This document shows positions 6,833 through 13,977 of a DNA stretch of 14,648 nucleotides, in pieces. Positions within the stretch are counted from its first letter, which is position 1. Each line of letters begins with the position of its first letter. The notes beneath the pieces are model-generated. The model worked only from the letters and a program-made list of their open reading frames with translations, ran no database searches and was not told the DNA's origin. A program made the position numbers and the translations under genes. Origin of the DNA: Candidatus Thorarchaeota archaeon (GTDB lineage Archaea > Asgardarchaeota > Thorarchaeia > Thorarchaeales > Thorarchaeaceae); contig DAOWDY010000142.1 in assembly GCA_030638785.1 (NCBI GenBank), positions 1-14,648 of the forward strand, given 5' to 3'.

Positions 6833-8692
6833 TTACTTACCTATGTAATAGTAATCTCCACTTGCCTTTTGTTGCTGATCTAACTGGCTACCACCTTTAT
6901 TGACCCGGGGTCGCCCAGTCTGTGGGTCTCGTCTAAATGTAACGCCCATCTGTCGGAGAAAGGCATTCATCCCAATTCGTAAGGTTGTGACAGTGGATGT
7001 TTTACCTTTCTTCCCAGGTGTACCACCGAAGACGACCATGCTATCGCTCAGATAATCCGCCATCAAGATTGAATGCTCTACAACAAAGGCGGTCTTCTGT
7101 TTATTCTGAATCATTCTTCGGATTGCGTCAGAGCTAGCAAGTCTTTGTTCAATGTCTAGAAAAGCGGATGGCTCATCAAACAGATAGATATCAGCATCTT
7201 GAGCAAGGCAAGCAGCAATAGCTGCGCGCTGGAGTTCACCACCGCTGAGATCAGTCACTTGGTGTTCAATAAGATGCTCTAGACTAAGCTTGCGAAGCAC
7301 CGCGGTCTTGAAGTCTGCTGTATCGACGGTATTGCCTCCAGCCTCTCGAAGGTACATCCTGACATTACCTGGATAATCCTGTTCAATATATTGAGGTTTG
7401 TAGCTGATTCTAAGATCAAATCCTGCTGCGGTCTGTGTGGGAATCTCTCCCTCATCTGGTTCTAATTCCCCTGCAAGCATCTTCACAAATGTGGTCTTTC
7501 CTATACCGTTTGGACCTAGGATGCCAACCAGTTGTCCCTTTGCGACCCTACCACCGCGTATCTCAAGTTCGAAGTCTTCGAATTTCTTCTTCATGTCACC
7601 ATATTCTATGAGAGTTTCTGAAGATGTGTACTGTTCATCTTGAGCGGTCATACCTTTGAATGAAATGACAGTATCACGGAATCTCATGTTCTCATCAGGG
7701 ATGTAGCCATCGAGGAAGATGTTCACACCAACCCTTGTCCCATGAGGATGGGAAACAATCCCATACACTCCAGGACTACCATAGAACATACACACAAGGT
7801 CGGACACGTAATCAAGAATTGATAGGTCGTGTTCTACAACGATGATGGTCTTGCCAAGCTCTGCAAGGTCACGTATTGCTCTCCCAACTCGTAATCGCTC
7901 ACGTACATCCAAGTACGCAGTTGGTTCGTCGAAGAAGTAGATGTCCCCTTCTCGCACTATTGCTGCGGTGATAGCAACTCTCTGGAGTTCACCACCGCTT
8001 AGAAATTTGATAGGACGATCCCAAATTTCGGCCAGATTCATGCCGTCCTTCATTTCTTCGAGACGTCCAGATGAATCGACACTCTCAAGTAAATCGCTTA
8101 TTGGTTTGTCAGCTATTGTTGGAACCTTAGGTAAATCTGTGATTGTCTGCGGTTTGAGAATGGGAACCACTTCACCATTCTGGATTCTCTCGAAGAGAGG
8201 TTGGAGCTCCGACCCTCTATATGCACGGATGATTTCATCCCACTCTGGTGGATCCTCTACACGTCCAAGATTAGGTTTGAGCTCACTTGCAAGCGCCCTG
8301 ATTGCAGTTGTCTTACCAACTCCATTGGGGCCGATGAGACCTAATACTCGTGCCTCTTTTGGTATTGGTAATCGAAAGAGCTTGAATCCATTAACTGAGT
8401 AGCGATGACTGGTATCACTTTCAAGTTCTTCAGGAAGGTTGACAATTTGTATGACGTTGTAAGGACATTTCTTCACACATATTGCTTCACCAGAACAGAG
8501 AGCCTCAACAATTGTGGGGGGCTTGTCAGGTCCATCTTCAAAGACTACTGTTTCATCTCCAGTACGGACTCTAGGACAGAATCTCTGACATTCGTGTGAG
8601 CAGTCTTTAGGTCTGCATCGATTTCGATCAAGAACTGCAATACGCATTGGAATATCAACACCTTTGTAGGGCTCAGTCGCCGTTTCGGTCAT
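6833..8692 (-). CDS. ABCE1/Rli1 ribosome-recycling ATPase with one Fe-S cysteine replaced
   Basis: A 619-residue ABCE1, the twin-ATPase iron-sulfur protein that splits 70S/80S-type ribosomes after termination in archaea and eukaryotes. The Fe-S domain (about 16-90) has Cys26, 31, 35 and 39, then Cys66, 72 and 76. The expected CxxCxxCxxxCP reads CSGEAICVKKCP, so the cysteine expected at 69 is Glu (codon 8486-8488). NBD1 has GPNGVGKTT (121-129), LSGGE (231-235), FFDEP with Glu256 and His288. NBD2 has GPNGIGKTT (393-401), LSGGE (482-486), LFDEP with Glu507 and His540. NBD2 reads EHS where EHD is usual. The hinge and C-terminal FRRDPQTGRPR and GDYYY are typical. ATG 8692 is used; ATG 8647 (MRIAVLD) is a possible shorter start, and neither has a strong ribosome site. 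It stands alone, convergent with the DUF998 gene. Confidence 0.97.
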   Translation of the reverse strand: MTETATEPYKGVDIPMRIAVLDRNRCRPKDCSHECQRFCPRVRTGDETVVFEDGPDKPPTIVEALCSGEAICVKKCPYNVIQIVNLPEELESDTSHRYSVNGFKLFRLPIPKEARVLGLIGPNGVGKTTAIRALASELKPNLGRVEDPPEWDEIIRAYRGSELQPLFERIQNGEVVPILKPQTITDLPKVPTIADKPISDLLESVDSSGRLEEMKDGMNLAEIWDRPIKFLSGGELQRVAITAAIVREGDIYFFDEPTAYLDVRERLRVGRAIRDLAELGKTIIVVEHDLSILDYVSDLVCMFYGSPGVYGIVSHPHGTRVGVNIFLDGYIPDENMRFRDTVISFKGMTAQDEQYTSSETLIEYGDMKKKFEDFELEIRGGRVAKGQLVGILGPNGIGKTTFVKMLAGELEPDEGEIPTQTAAGFDLRISYKPQYIEQDYPGNVRMYLREAGGNTVDTADFKTAVLRKLSLEHLIEHQVTDLSGGELQRAAIAACLAQDADIYLFDEPSAFLDIEQRLASSDAIRRMIQNKQKTAFVVEHSILMADYLSDSMVVFGGTPGKKGKTSTVTTLRIGMNAFLRQMGVTFRRDPQTGRPRVNKGGSQLDQQQKASGDYYYIGK

Positions 8693-8763
8693 TCCATTTT
8701 AGTGCTTTGGCTGTGACATGTTTCGGAATTGTCTGCTTGGAAAACCTTTTCTTCTATCCCTGA

Positions 8764-9033
8764 GTGATTAATCTGGGACGTTTAAGGATGAATCTACTCG
8801 ACCGATTACTAAATCTCATTGGTGGAAGGAGAAGGACTCTCCTAGGAGCTGTAGGCCAACCTAATCCTATGAATTATCTCTATGCAGTTAGAGCCAGAGC
8901 ATTTCTAAAAATCACAGGTCGACCCCTAACTGCTTTTGATGGTCTTTCAATTAACAAGTCACAATCATCAGCGTCTAACATTTCCAAAGATCTCTCACCC
9001 TCCCGTCGCCTTCTTAGAAAGGGTGTAGAATGA
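8764..9033 (+). CDS. Doubtful small ORF, basic, unknown
   Basis: This is the only plus-strand ORF of note in the 484-nt gap between the ABCE1 start and the Cys-cluster gene. It gives 89 residues from GTG 8764 or 81 from ATG 8788, rich in Arg and Leu, with a helix-like middle (NYLYAVRARAFLKI) and a Ser-rich end. I recognise no family. Neither start has a convincing ribosome site (AAGG abuts ATG 8788), and the purine bias at first codon positions is weaker than expected for a gene. It may be a small lineage-specific protein or a chance frame. Confidence 0.3.
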   Translation: MINLGRLRMNLLDRLLNLIGGRRRTLLGAVGQPNPMNYLYAVRARAFLKITGRPLTAFDGLSINKSQSSASNISKDLSPSRRLLRKGVE

Positions 9034-9083
9034 TATCCACTCCAAACCAAGACGCATTTATCTGTCAACTTCTAAAATGAATC

Positions 9084-9154
9084 GTCGAATGATGAAGAAG
9101 TAGGGAATTGATCGCGTCATCAGCGCTGTGATCGATAAACCGCAATCTGACGAC
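9084..9154 (+). ncRNA. Speculative C/D-box-like small RNA
   Basis: ATGATGA (9089-9095) matches box C and CTGA (9147-9150) matches box D. They are flanked by GTCG (9084-9087) and CGAC (9151-9154), able to form the closing stem. Inside, a TTGA (9108-9111) could be a degenerate D' exactly 12 nt after box C, and TGATCGA (9129-9135) a poor C' exactly 11 nt before box D. The 17-nt spacer between them is long for the class, and I could not match either guide to rRNA. The segment is just upstream of the YkgJ-type gene, so it could equally be part of that gene's leader. Confidence 0.2.
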
Positions 9155-9176
9155 AAATTATTGGAGTAGCAGAGTA

Positions 9177-9593
9177 GTGACACACTTCAATTGTAACCAT
9201 GATGGTACATGTGAACAAGTCCGATTATGTTGTGTTGATACAGAGATGACTCTCACGAAACGTGAAGCTGTCCGGATTGATGCGTTAGGATATGATAGAG
9301 ATGCCTATCTTGTGAAGACAGAAGATGGTTTTTGTGAACTACGAAATATTGACGGACACTGCTATTTCTACAACCCTGAGAGTAAAGAATGCAAAATATA
9401 CGAGAACCGACCAGACGGGTGCAGATTCTATCCAATTGTGTATGACGTCAAGAAGAGAAAATGCGTTGTTGACAAAGATTGTCCCTCAAGAGACACCATG
9501 TCCAGGGATGAGGTCAGAAAAGCATGCCACAAAGTAAGAGATCTTGTGGAGAGATTGATACAGGAGGCGAAACATAATGATGGGCCGTGCTGA
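9177..9593 (+). CDS. YkgJ-type cysteine-cluster protein
   Basis: A 138-residue protein of the YkgJ family (PF03692), thought to bind zinc or an iron-sulfur cluster through conserved cysteines. Cys6, Cys12 and the pair Cys18-Cys19 make the first cluster. Its spacing (C-x5-C-x5-CC) is wider than the usual form. The second block GHCYFY...CKIYENRPDGCRFYP, with Cys62, Cys72 and Cys82, is the clearest family signature. Further Cys at 53, 96, 102 and 117 could add ligands. The biochemical role of the family is unknown. GTG 9177 is the only start before the first cluster, with GGAG 10 nt upstream. It is the first gene of a tight operon; its last 17 nt overlap the PHP gene. Confidence 0.85.
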   Translation: MTHFNCNHDGTCEQVRLCCVDTEMTLTKREAVRIDALGYDRDAYLVKTEDGFCELRNIDGHCYFYNPESKECKIYENRPDGCRFYPIVYDVKKRKCVVDKDCPSRDTMSRDEVRKACHKVRDLVERLIQEAKHNDGPC

Positions 9594-10449
9594 CCTTCAC
9601 ACACACTCAACAATTTCGGACGGGAGAGATTTTCCTCGAGACATTGTACGGATGTCCAGTGAAGCGGGACTTCTTGGCATTTCTTTGACAGACCATGATT
9701 CATTGGATGGGCTAGAGGAGTTCATGTTAGCATCAGCTCCAGACAATCTAGTAAGAATCCCAGGTCTTGAGATTAGTACAAAATATGGTATGAAAGAGGC
9801 GCATTTGTTAGGATACTTCGTCCCAAAGAATAGTAATCAGCTCTCTGCCAAACTCAAGTGGCTTAGAGATGCTAGACTGGCTCGGTTTTCAAAGATGCTT
9901 GGGAAGCTGAAAGACATCGGAATTAGTATAGGAAAAGAAGATTTAGATCTATTATTAGAGGGTGTGAAAAGCCCAGGACGCCCCCACATCGGCAGAATAC
10001 TGATTGACAGAGGTGTGGTAGGGGATATGGATGAAGCTTTTAACCGTTTTTTGAATAGAGGGCGACCGATATATGTCGACAAGGAAAAGCTTGACATTAG
10101 TGATGCAATATCCCTTCTAAGAGCGGTTGGAGCTGTTCCAGTATTGGCACACCCACTGACTATAGACGTCCCAATAATTCGCGATGCTCTTTTTGAACTG
10201 AAAGAGTTGGGTCTTATGGGTGTTGAAACCGTCTATGATTATTCTCACTTTCAAATTCAAGATGATCCAGCTGAAGTCATAAAGGCTAGTAAGGAGATTG
10301 GACTGATTGAAACTGGTGGAACCGATTATCATGGAACGGGTTGGCGATTGCCTATTGGTGGCATAAGTGTTTCACTTGATGTCGTAGATGAATTGAAAGT
10401 TGCTTCAAGAGAGTTGGGTGGTGACCCTGATTCTTGGGAGGTCGAATAA
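9577..10449 (+). CDS. PHP-domain phosphoesterase
   Basis: A 290-residue metal-dependent phosphoesterase of the PHP family, of the RNase AM/YciV (TrpH)-like type that hydrolyses phosphate esters in nucleotides or short RNA ends. All nine expected metal ligands are visible: His8 and His10 in DLHTH, Asp15, His40 in LTDHD, Glu65 in PGLEIS, His76, His192 in LAHPL, and Asp250 and His252 in GTDYHG. GRPHIGR (134-140) is the lid segment. It is complete and probably active; the substrate is inferred from family only. ATG 9577 follows AGGAGG by 9 nt, inside the end of the previous gene (17-nt overlap), so translation is probably coupled. The amidohydrolase starts 2 nt after its stop. Confidence 0.9.
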   Translation: MMGRADLHTHSTISDGRDFPRDIVRMSSEAGLLGISLTDHDSLDGLEEFMLASAPDNLVRIPGLEISTKYGMKEAHLLGYFVPKNSNQLSAKLKWLRDARLARFSKMLGKLKDIGISIGKEDLDLLLEGVKSPGRPHIGRILIDRGVVGDMDEAFNRFLNRGRPIYVDKEKLDISDAISLLRAVGAVPVLAHPLTIDVPIIRDALFELKELGLMGVETVYDYSHFQIQDDPAEVIKASKEIGLIETGGTDYHGTGWRLPIGGISVSLDVVDELKVASRELGGDPDSWEVE

Positions 10450-10451
10450 CA

Positions 10452-11357
10452 ATGAGAGTCATTGATGCTCATGCTCACACTTGGATTCGTGATATAATCA
10501 GTGAGAAGGACTTGGAAGCTAGAAGAATTGCTGCTAAGAGAAATGGTTCTACTCCCCAACTTGATTCGCCAGCAATTAATCTCAAGCAAGCCATGACCAA
10601 GGCAGGCATTGAGAGAGCCATTATACTACCCATCGACAGTGGTCTAAATCAGGAAATGCCTCTAACTCTTACAGAAAAGACTGACTGGCATGTAGACGAG
10701 ATAGAAGGGGAAGATTCTCTCTACACCTTTGTTGGAATAGATCCAAGAAGGGGGGAAGAGGGGATTGCTGAACTTGAACGTGCTGTCACAGAGAAGGGAT
10801 GCATTGGGTGGAAGATGTACCCTCCAAATGGGTTCTACCCTGACGATGATGAGTACTATCCTCTCTATGAGAAGGCAGCTGAACTTGGAATCCCAGTCCT
10901 ACTACATCAGGGATTCACATCACGGTATAAACATGTGAAGTATGCTAGACCTGTTTTTGTGGACAAAGTCGCTGCAGACTTTCCCAAGTTGAAAATAATC
11001 CTTGCACACGTTGGTGCTCCTTGGGTTGATGAAACCCTGATGGTCGCTGCGAAGAACCCCAATGTGTATGTAGATGTATCTGGTTGGCAGATGTTCGCGG
11101 CGAGAACCCCCATAAAGCTCTATCAGATGATTGTTGATGCAAAATCATTCCGTGTGTTCCCAAATAGAATGTTGTGGGGAAGTGATTTCCCACTCTTCGA
11201 GCACATGATGGAATTAGTGGACTGGGTTGATTTCTTCGCAAATCTAGAAATCCCTAACGTACTTCTGGATGCTGGATATCCTCAAGTTACTCAGGACGAG
11301 ATAGAGAACGTAATGTGGAAGAACGCAGCCAGACTGTTCTTTGGTGAGAAGCTTTGA
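10452..11357 (+). CDS. Amidohydrolase_2 family metal-dependent hydrolase/decarboxylase
   Basis: A 301-residue TIM-barrel enzyme of the amidohydrolase-2 group (PF04909), whose members hydrolyse or decarboxylate cyclic or aromatic acids. Metal and catalytic sites are HAH (His7, His9), Lys121 in GWKMYPP, His152 in LLHQG, His186 in LAHVG and Asp245 in WGSDFP. The substrate is unknown, and a decarboxylase role is as likely as hydrolysis. An in-frame TTG at 10434 exists inside the PHP gene, but GGGAGGT (10436-10442) sits 9 nt before ATG 10452, which fixes the start. The last codon and stop overlap the TTG of the next gene by 4 nt. It is the third gene of the operon. Confidence 0.9.
   Translation: MRVIDAHAHTWIRDIISEKDLEARRIAAKRNGSTPQLDSPAINLKQAMTKAGIERAIILPIDSGLNQEMPLTLTEKTDWHVDEIEGEDSLYTFVGIDPRRGEEGIAELERAVTEKGCIGWKMYPPNGFYPDDDEYYPLYEKAAELGIPVLLHQGFTSRYKHVKYARPVFVDKVAADFPKLKIILAHVGAPWVDETLMVAAKNPNVYVDVSGWQMFAARTPIKLYQMIVDAKSFRVFPNRMLWGSDFPLFEHMMELVDWVDFFANLEIPNVLLDAGYPQVTQDEIENVMWKNAARLFFGEKL
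11343..11348 (+). promoter_or_regulatory. GGTGAG ribosome binding site for a TTG start inside the preceding gene
   Basis: GGTGAG ends 5 nt before TTG 11354. The TTGA overlap joins the start of the Mut7-C gene to the amidohydrolase stop, so reinitiation is likely. No ATG fits before residue 8. Confidence 0.65.
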
Positions 11358-11845
11358 AGTTCGTAGTTGATGCAATGCTTGGAAAAGTAGCTCTTTGGCT
11401 AAGACTTACTGGACATGATACAATCTATTACGGAAACATTGATGATGATGACGCATTAGCCATCGCAGAGGAAGAAGGAAGGGCACTTCTAACAGCTGAT
11501 GAAGAATTGTTTCAAAGAGCAAATAATAGGAAACTAGATGGTATGCTGGTTCGAGAACCCTCTGTTGAAGAAAAAGTAGCATCTGTATTCTTTTGGTTTG
11601 ATATCCAACCAAAAATTGATCCTTCAATAGCTAGATGTTCAAAGTGTAATGGTGTGCTAGAGGAGATAACTGCGGATACAAAAGATAGGGTGAAAGACCA
11701 TGTCTTCGAAAAGACATACAACACCTACGATACTTTTTGGCAATGTAACGACTGTGACAGTGTATTCTTTCAAGGAGGGTATTGGGACAATATGATGCAA
11801 TACATGGAAAGAATCAGGAAATTGATGAAGGAACTAAAAGGCTAA
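11354..11845 (+). CDS. Mut7-C RNase-domain protein with zinc ribbon
   Basis: A 163-residue protein of the Mut7-C family (PF01927), a PIN-like RNase domain joined to a zinc ribbon. The acidic residues Asp6 in VVDAMLG, Asp31-33 and Asp49 in LLTADEE match the PIN-like catalytic set. MLGKVALWLRLTGHDT is the family signature at the N-terminus. The ribbon cysteines are Cys95 and Cys98 (CSKC) and Cys131 and Cys134 (CNDC), followed by the GGYWDNM end. Role: probably RNA cleavage in the cytosol; the target is unknown. Translation starts at TTG 11354 within the stop of the amidohydrolase. Its own stop interlocks with that of the convergent OsmC gene (CTAA shared on both strands). Confidence 0.92.
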   Translation: MKFVVDAMLGKVALWLRLTGHDTIYYGNIDDDDALAIAEEEGRALLTADEELFQRANNRKLDGMLVREPSVEEKVASVFFWFDIQPKIDPSIARCSKCNGVLEEITADTKDRVKDHVFEKTYNTYDTFWQCNDCDSVFFQGGYWDNMMQYMERIRKLMKELKG

Positions 11846-12306
11846 TCCTCCGTTTCCTCGCCTTTTACCACAATATCATATTCAATTGGAATGCAATCAC
11901 TGATTGACCGTGTCAAATGACAGTATTTCTTCATCATCTCGATAGCTCTATCAACATAATCCAGGTCATCACTATCGACAACAATCTCGCCCTCAATTTT
12001 AATCCCGATAATATTGTAACCCTCACTATCAAGCTTGACTGTAGCAGCACCGTTTAGTTTGAGGGCGATGAGTTCAAGCATGGTTTTCCTCTTGAAATCA
12101 AGAAAGGTATTGATCAGGCAGCCAACGATAGCAGAAACAAACATCTCATCAGGACAGACACCTTCCCCCCGTCCTCCATAGGTCTTGGGAGTGTCAAAGA
12201 CGATTGTCCTGTTGTCAGTGACAGTTGCAGTACCTCCAGTTTCCCCATCCCATACAGCCTCTGATTCATAGACGATGGTCTCTGGATATCTTGGTTTAAT
12301 CTTCAT
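11842..12306 (-). CDS. OsmC/Ohr-family thiol peroxidase-like protein
   Basis: A 154-residue protein of the OsmC family, which uses two cysteines to reduce organic hydroperoxides. The two candidate redox cysteines are Cys63 at the start of the central helix (AIVGCLIN) and Cys129 in KKYCHLTRS. Glu54 in CPDEMF is at the conserved Glu position. An additional Cys51 precedes it where most family members have Asn or Thr. The tail is acidic. No signal peptide, so cytosolic. ATG 12306 lacks a clear ribosome site. It is divergent from the alcohol dehydrogenase gene, with a 113-nt shared upstream region, and convergent with the Mut7-C gene by a 4-nt stop overlap. Actual peroxidase activity is inferred from the cysteine pair. 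Confidence 0.9.
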   Translation of the reverse strand: MKIKPRYPETIVYESEAVWDGETGGTATVTDNRTIVFDTPKTYGGRGEGVCPDEMFVSAIVGCLINTFLDFKRKTMLELIALKLNGAATVKLDSEGYNIIGIKIEGEIVVDSDDLDYVDRAIEMMKKYCHLTRSISDCIPIEYDIVVKGEETED

Positions 12307-12382
12307 TGCTGGTCATGTATCGCCTACGAAATCCAAGATTAAGCCTTATGGTGGGACCACAACGGAGAGTTAGCAAGTGATT

Positions 12383-12392
12383 TAAACACGGC
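12383..12392. promoter_or_regulatory. TTTAAA candidate TATA element in a divergent gap
   Basis: GATTTAAAC is nearly symmetric and lies between the OsmC and dehydrogenase starts. On the plus strand it is about 30 nt before ATG 12420, which would give a very short leader containing GGAG (12411-12414). On the minus strand it is about 75 nt before the OsmC start. It might serve either direction. Confidence 0.35.
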
Positions 12393-12419
12393 TTGAACTC
12401 ATTTTGAACGGAGCTTCTT

Positions 12420-13466
12420 ATGACACGGAAGATGAAGGCGGCAGTCTACTATGATATTGGGGACATCAGGTATGAAGAAACAAATGTCCCAGAAATTGGC
12501 CCAGGAGAACTTCTTGTAAAAGTCGGAACAGCACTCACCTGTGGAACAGATGTCAAGACATACAAACGCGGTCATCCAGTTCTGCTTCAGAGTATTCCTA
12601 CCCTCTTTGGCCACGAGTATTCTGGGACCATCGAAGAAGTAGGCTCAGGAGTAGAGGGCTTTGAACCTGGTATGAGAGTTGTTGCAACAAACTCCGCACC
12701 ATGTGGAATATGCTATTTCTGTAAAAAAAACCGTCCCAATCTCTGCGCCCAGCTGAAGACCTCATTTGTTAATGGCGCTTATGCTGAGTATATCAAAGTA
12801 CCAGCACCAGTTGTTGAATGGAATACGCATCGAATTCCAGATAGTCTATCATTCAGAGATGCAGCATTGACTGAACCCTTGGCATGTGTTGTACATGGGA
12901 TAGAAGAATCCAATATTGAACTTGGAGATTCAGTCACTGTGATTGGTGCAGGACCAATCGGTCAGATGTTGATTATGCTTGCAAAGAAGAACGGTGCCTC
13001 AACAGTGATTGCATCAGACCTATCGGAGTTGAGGAGAAACCTCGCTCTAAAGGCTGGAGCAGATATTGTTGTGGATCCAACAAAAGAAGACCCTGTTCAA
13101 CGTGTGCGAGAAGAAACTGAGGGGTACGGAGCAGATGTTGTCATTGAAGCAGTTGGACTACCTTCCACGTGGGAACAATCAGTGGACATGACCAGAGATG
13201 CTGGGACTACCGTTCTCTTCGGAGGAGCTGCTTCAGGCACCAAATTCGAGATTGATACTGTACGATTTCATTATGGCCAATTAACAATCAAGGGCGTATT
13301 CCATCTTACGCCTAAACATGTAGAGCAAGCACTGAAGCTGCTAATTGCAGGGGATATCAATACAGAGGTCTTAATCACACATGAAAAGCCCCTCAAAGAC
13401 TTAGAATCTGCTCTAAAGATGATGGGTTCTGGTGAGAGTATGAAGATAGCCATCACACCAGGCTAG
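12420..13466 (+). CDS. Zinc-dependent alcohol/polyol dehydrogenase (MDR)
   Basis: A 348-residue NAD(P)-dependent medium-chain dehydrogenase with both zinc sites intact. Catalytic zinc: Cys41 in TCGTD, His65-Glu66 in GHE, and Glu152 in TEPLAC. Structural zinc: Cys95, 98, 101 and 109. The Rossmann motif GAGPIG spans 176-181, and Asp near 199 (ASDLS) after strand 2 favours NAD over NADP. The TEPLAC pattern places it with sorbitol/threonine/2,3-butanediol-type dehydrogenases that oxidise secondary alcohols; the substrate is not determined. ATG 12420 has GGAG 5 nt upstream; ATG 12432 is an alternative. The TOPRIM gene follows after 3 nt, so the two are probably co-transcribed. Confidence 0.92.
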   Translation: MTRKMKAAVYYDIGDIRYEETNVPEIGPGELLVKVGTALTCGTDVKTYKRGHPVLLQSIPTLFGHEYSGTIEEVGSGVEGFEPGMRVVATNSAPCGICYFCKKNRPNLCAQLKTSFVNGAYAEYIKVPAPVVEWNTHRIPDSLSFRDAALTEPLACVVHGIEESNIELGDSVTVIGAGPIGQMLIMLAKKNGASTVIASDLSELRRNLALKAGADIVVDPTKEDPVQRVREETEGYGADVVIEAVGLPSTWEQSVDMTRDAGTTVLFGGAASGTKFEIDTVRFHYGQLTIKGVFHLTPKHVEQALKLLIAGDINTEVLITHEKPLKDLESALKMMGSGESMKIAITPG

Positions 13467-13469
13467 TAG

Positions 13470-13919
13470 ATGGATAGGTGGAGAGGTGTGGAGTATCGAA
13501 GTACAAGACCTCTCAGGGAAAATGAACGAGTGCTTCTGAAGATTCTTCAGGATGTACCCGAGAAATATAATCCACTACTGATTGTTGTTGAGGGCAAGAG
13601 AGATATTAGAATTTTGAGAAACCTTGGTGTAACTGTGCCCATGATAAAGACTCAAACAAATAAAACACGCGAACAACTTGTGGATCATATCGTAAAAGAG
13701 GCAGGTCAAAAAGGTAACGTACTGATTCTTACGGATTTTGATGCAGAGGGAATTGAGATCTGTAAAGCGCTTGAGAATCTGCTTGAAGGGAGAAAAGTCA
13801 GGATTCTAAAACGTGTTCGAATTAAAATTCGCAGTCTTATGGGAAATTGGAGATGTATTGAAGAGATGATAGCCCTGTTCAAGCGGAAGGATTCGCCGGA
13901 ACCAGCTGGATATCCTTAA
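13470..13919 (+). CDS. Small TOPRIM-domain protein, UPF0292-like
   Basis: A 149-residue protein built around one TOPRIM domain, the metal-binding fold of topoisomerases, primases and RNase M5-like nucleases. LLIVVEGKRD (36-45) holds the catalytic Glu41 with Lys43, and LILTDFDAEG (85-94) holds Asp89 and Asp91. The size and the EGKRDxxxLRxLG pattern match the archaeal UPF0292 proteins, whose role is unknown. A basic stretch (111-128, many Lys and Arg) may bind nucleic acid. The start could be ATG 13470, 3 nt after the dehydrogenase stop, or GTG 13488, which has AGGTGGA 5 nt upstream; the longer form is listed. It converges on the ABC gene, 48 nt away. Confidence 0.85.
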   Translation: MDRWRGVEYRSTRPLRENERVLLKILQDVPEKYNPLLIVVEGKRDIRILRNLGVTVPMIKTQTNKTREQLVDHIVKEAGQKGNVLILTDFDAEGIEICKALENLLEGRKVRILKRVRIKIRSLMGNWRCIEEMIALFKRKDSPEPAGYP

Positions 13920-13959
13920 CAGCTTTCATGTTCAGGTCATCTGGAAGATCTCGGGGTAC

Positions 13960-13977
13960 CACAGTGATTATACTGTG
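13960..13977. repeat. Inverted repeat across the ABC gene stop codon
   Basis: CACAGT (13960-13965) and ACTGTG (13972-13977) form a perfect 6-bp stem with a GATTAT loop that contains the minus-strand stop codon. No clear T-run follows on either side. It may help end convergent transcripts or be a chance palindrome. Confidence 0.3.

Noticed and set aside
7941..8402. 153-codon plus-strand ORF
   Set aside because: It is antisense to ABCE1 across the Walker A and signature region; the translation is Ser/Arg-rich with no family pattern.
9112..9135. GATCGC/GTGATC inverted repeat in the YkgJ leader
   Set aside because: Short arms with a G-U pair and a long loop, built on the palindrome GATC; not convincing on its own.
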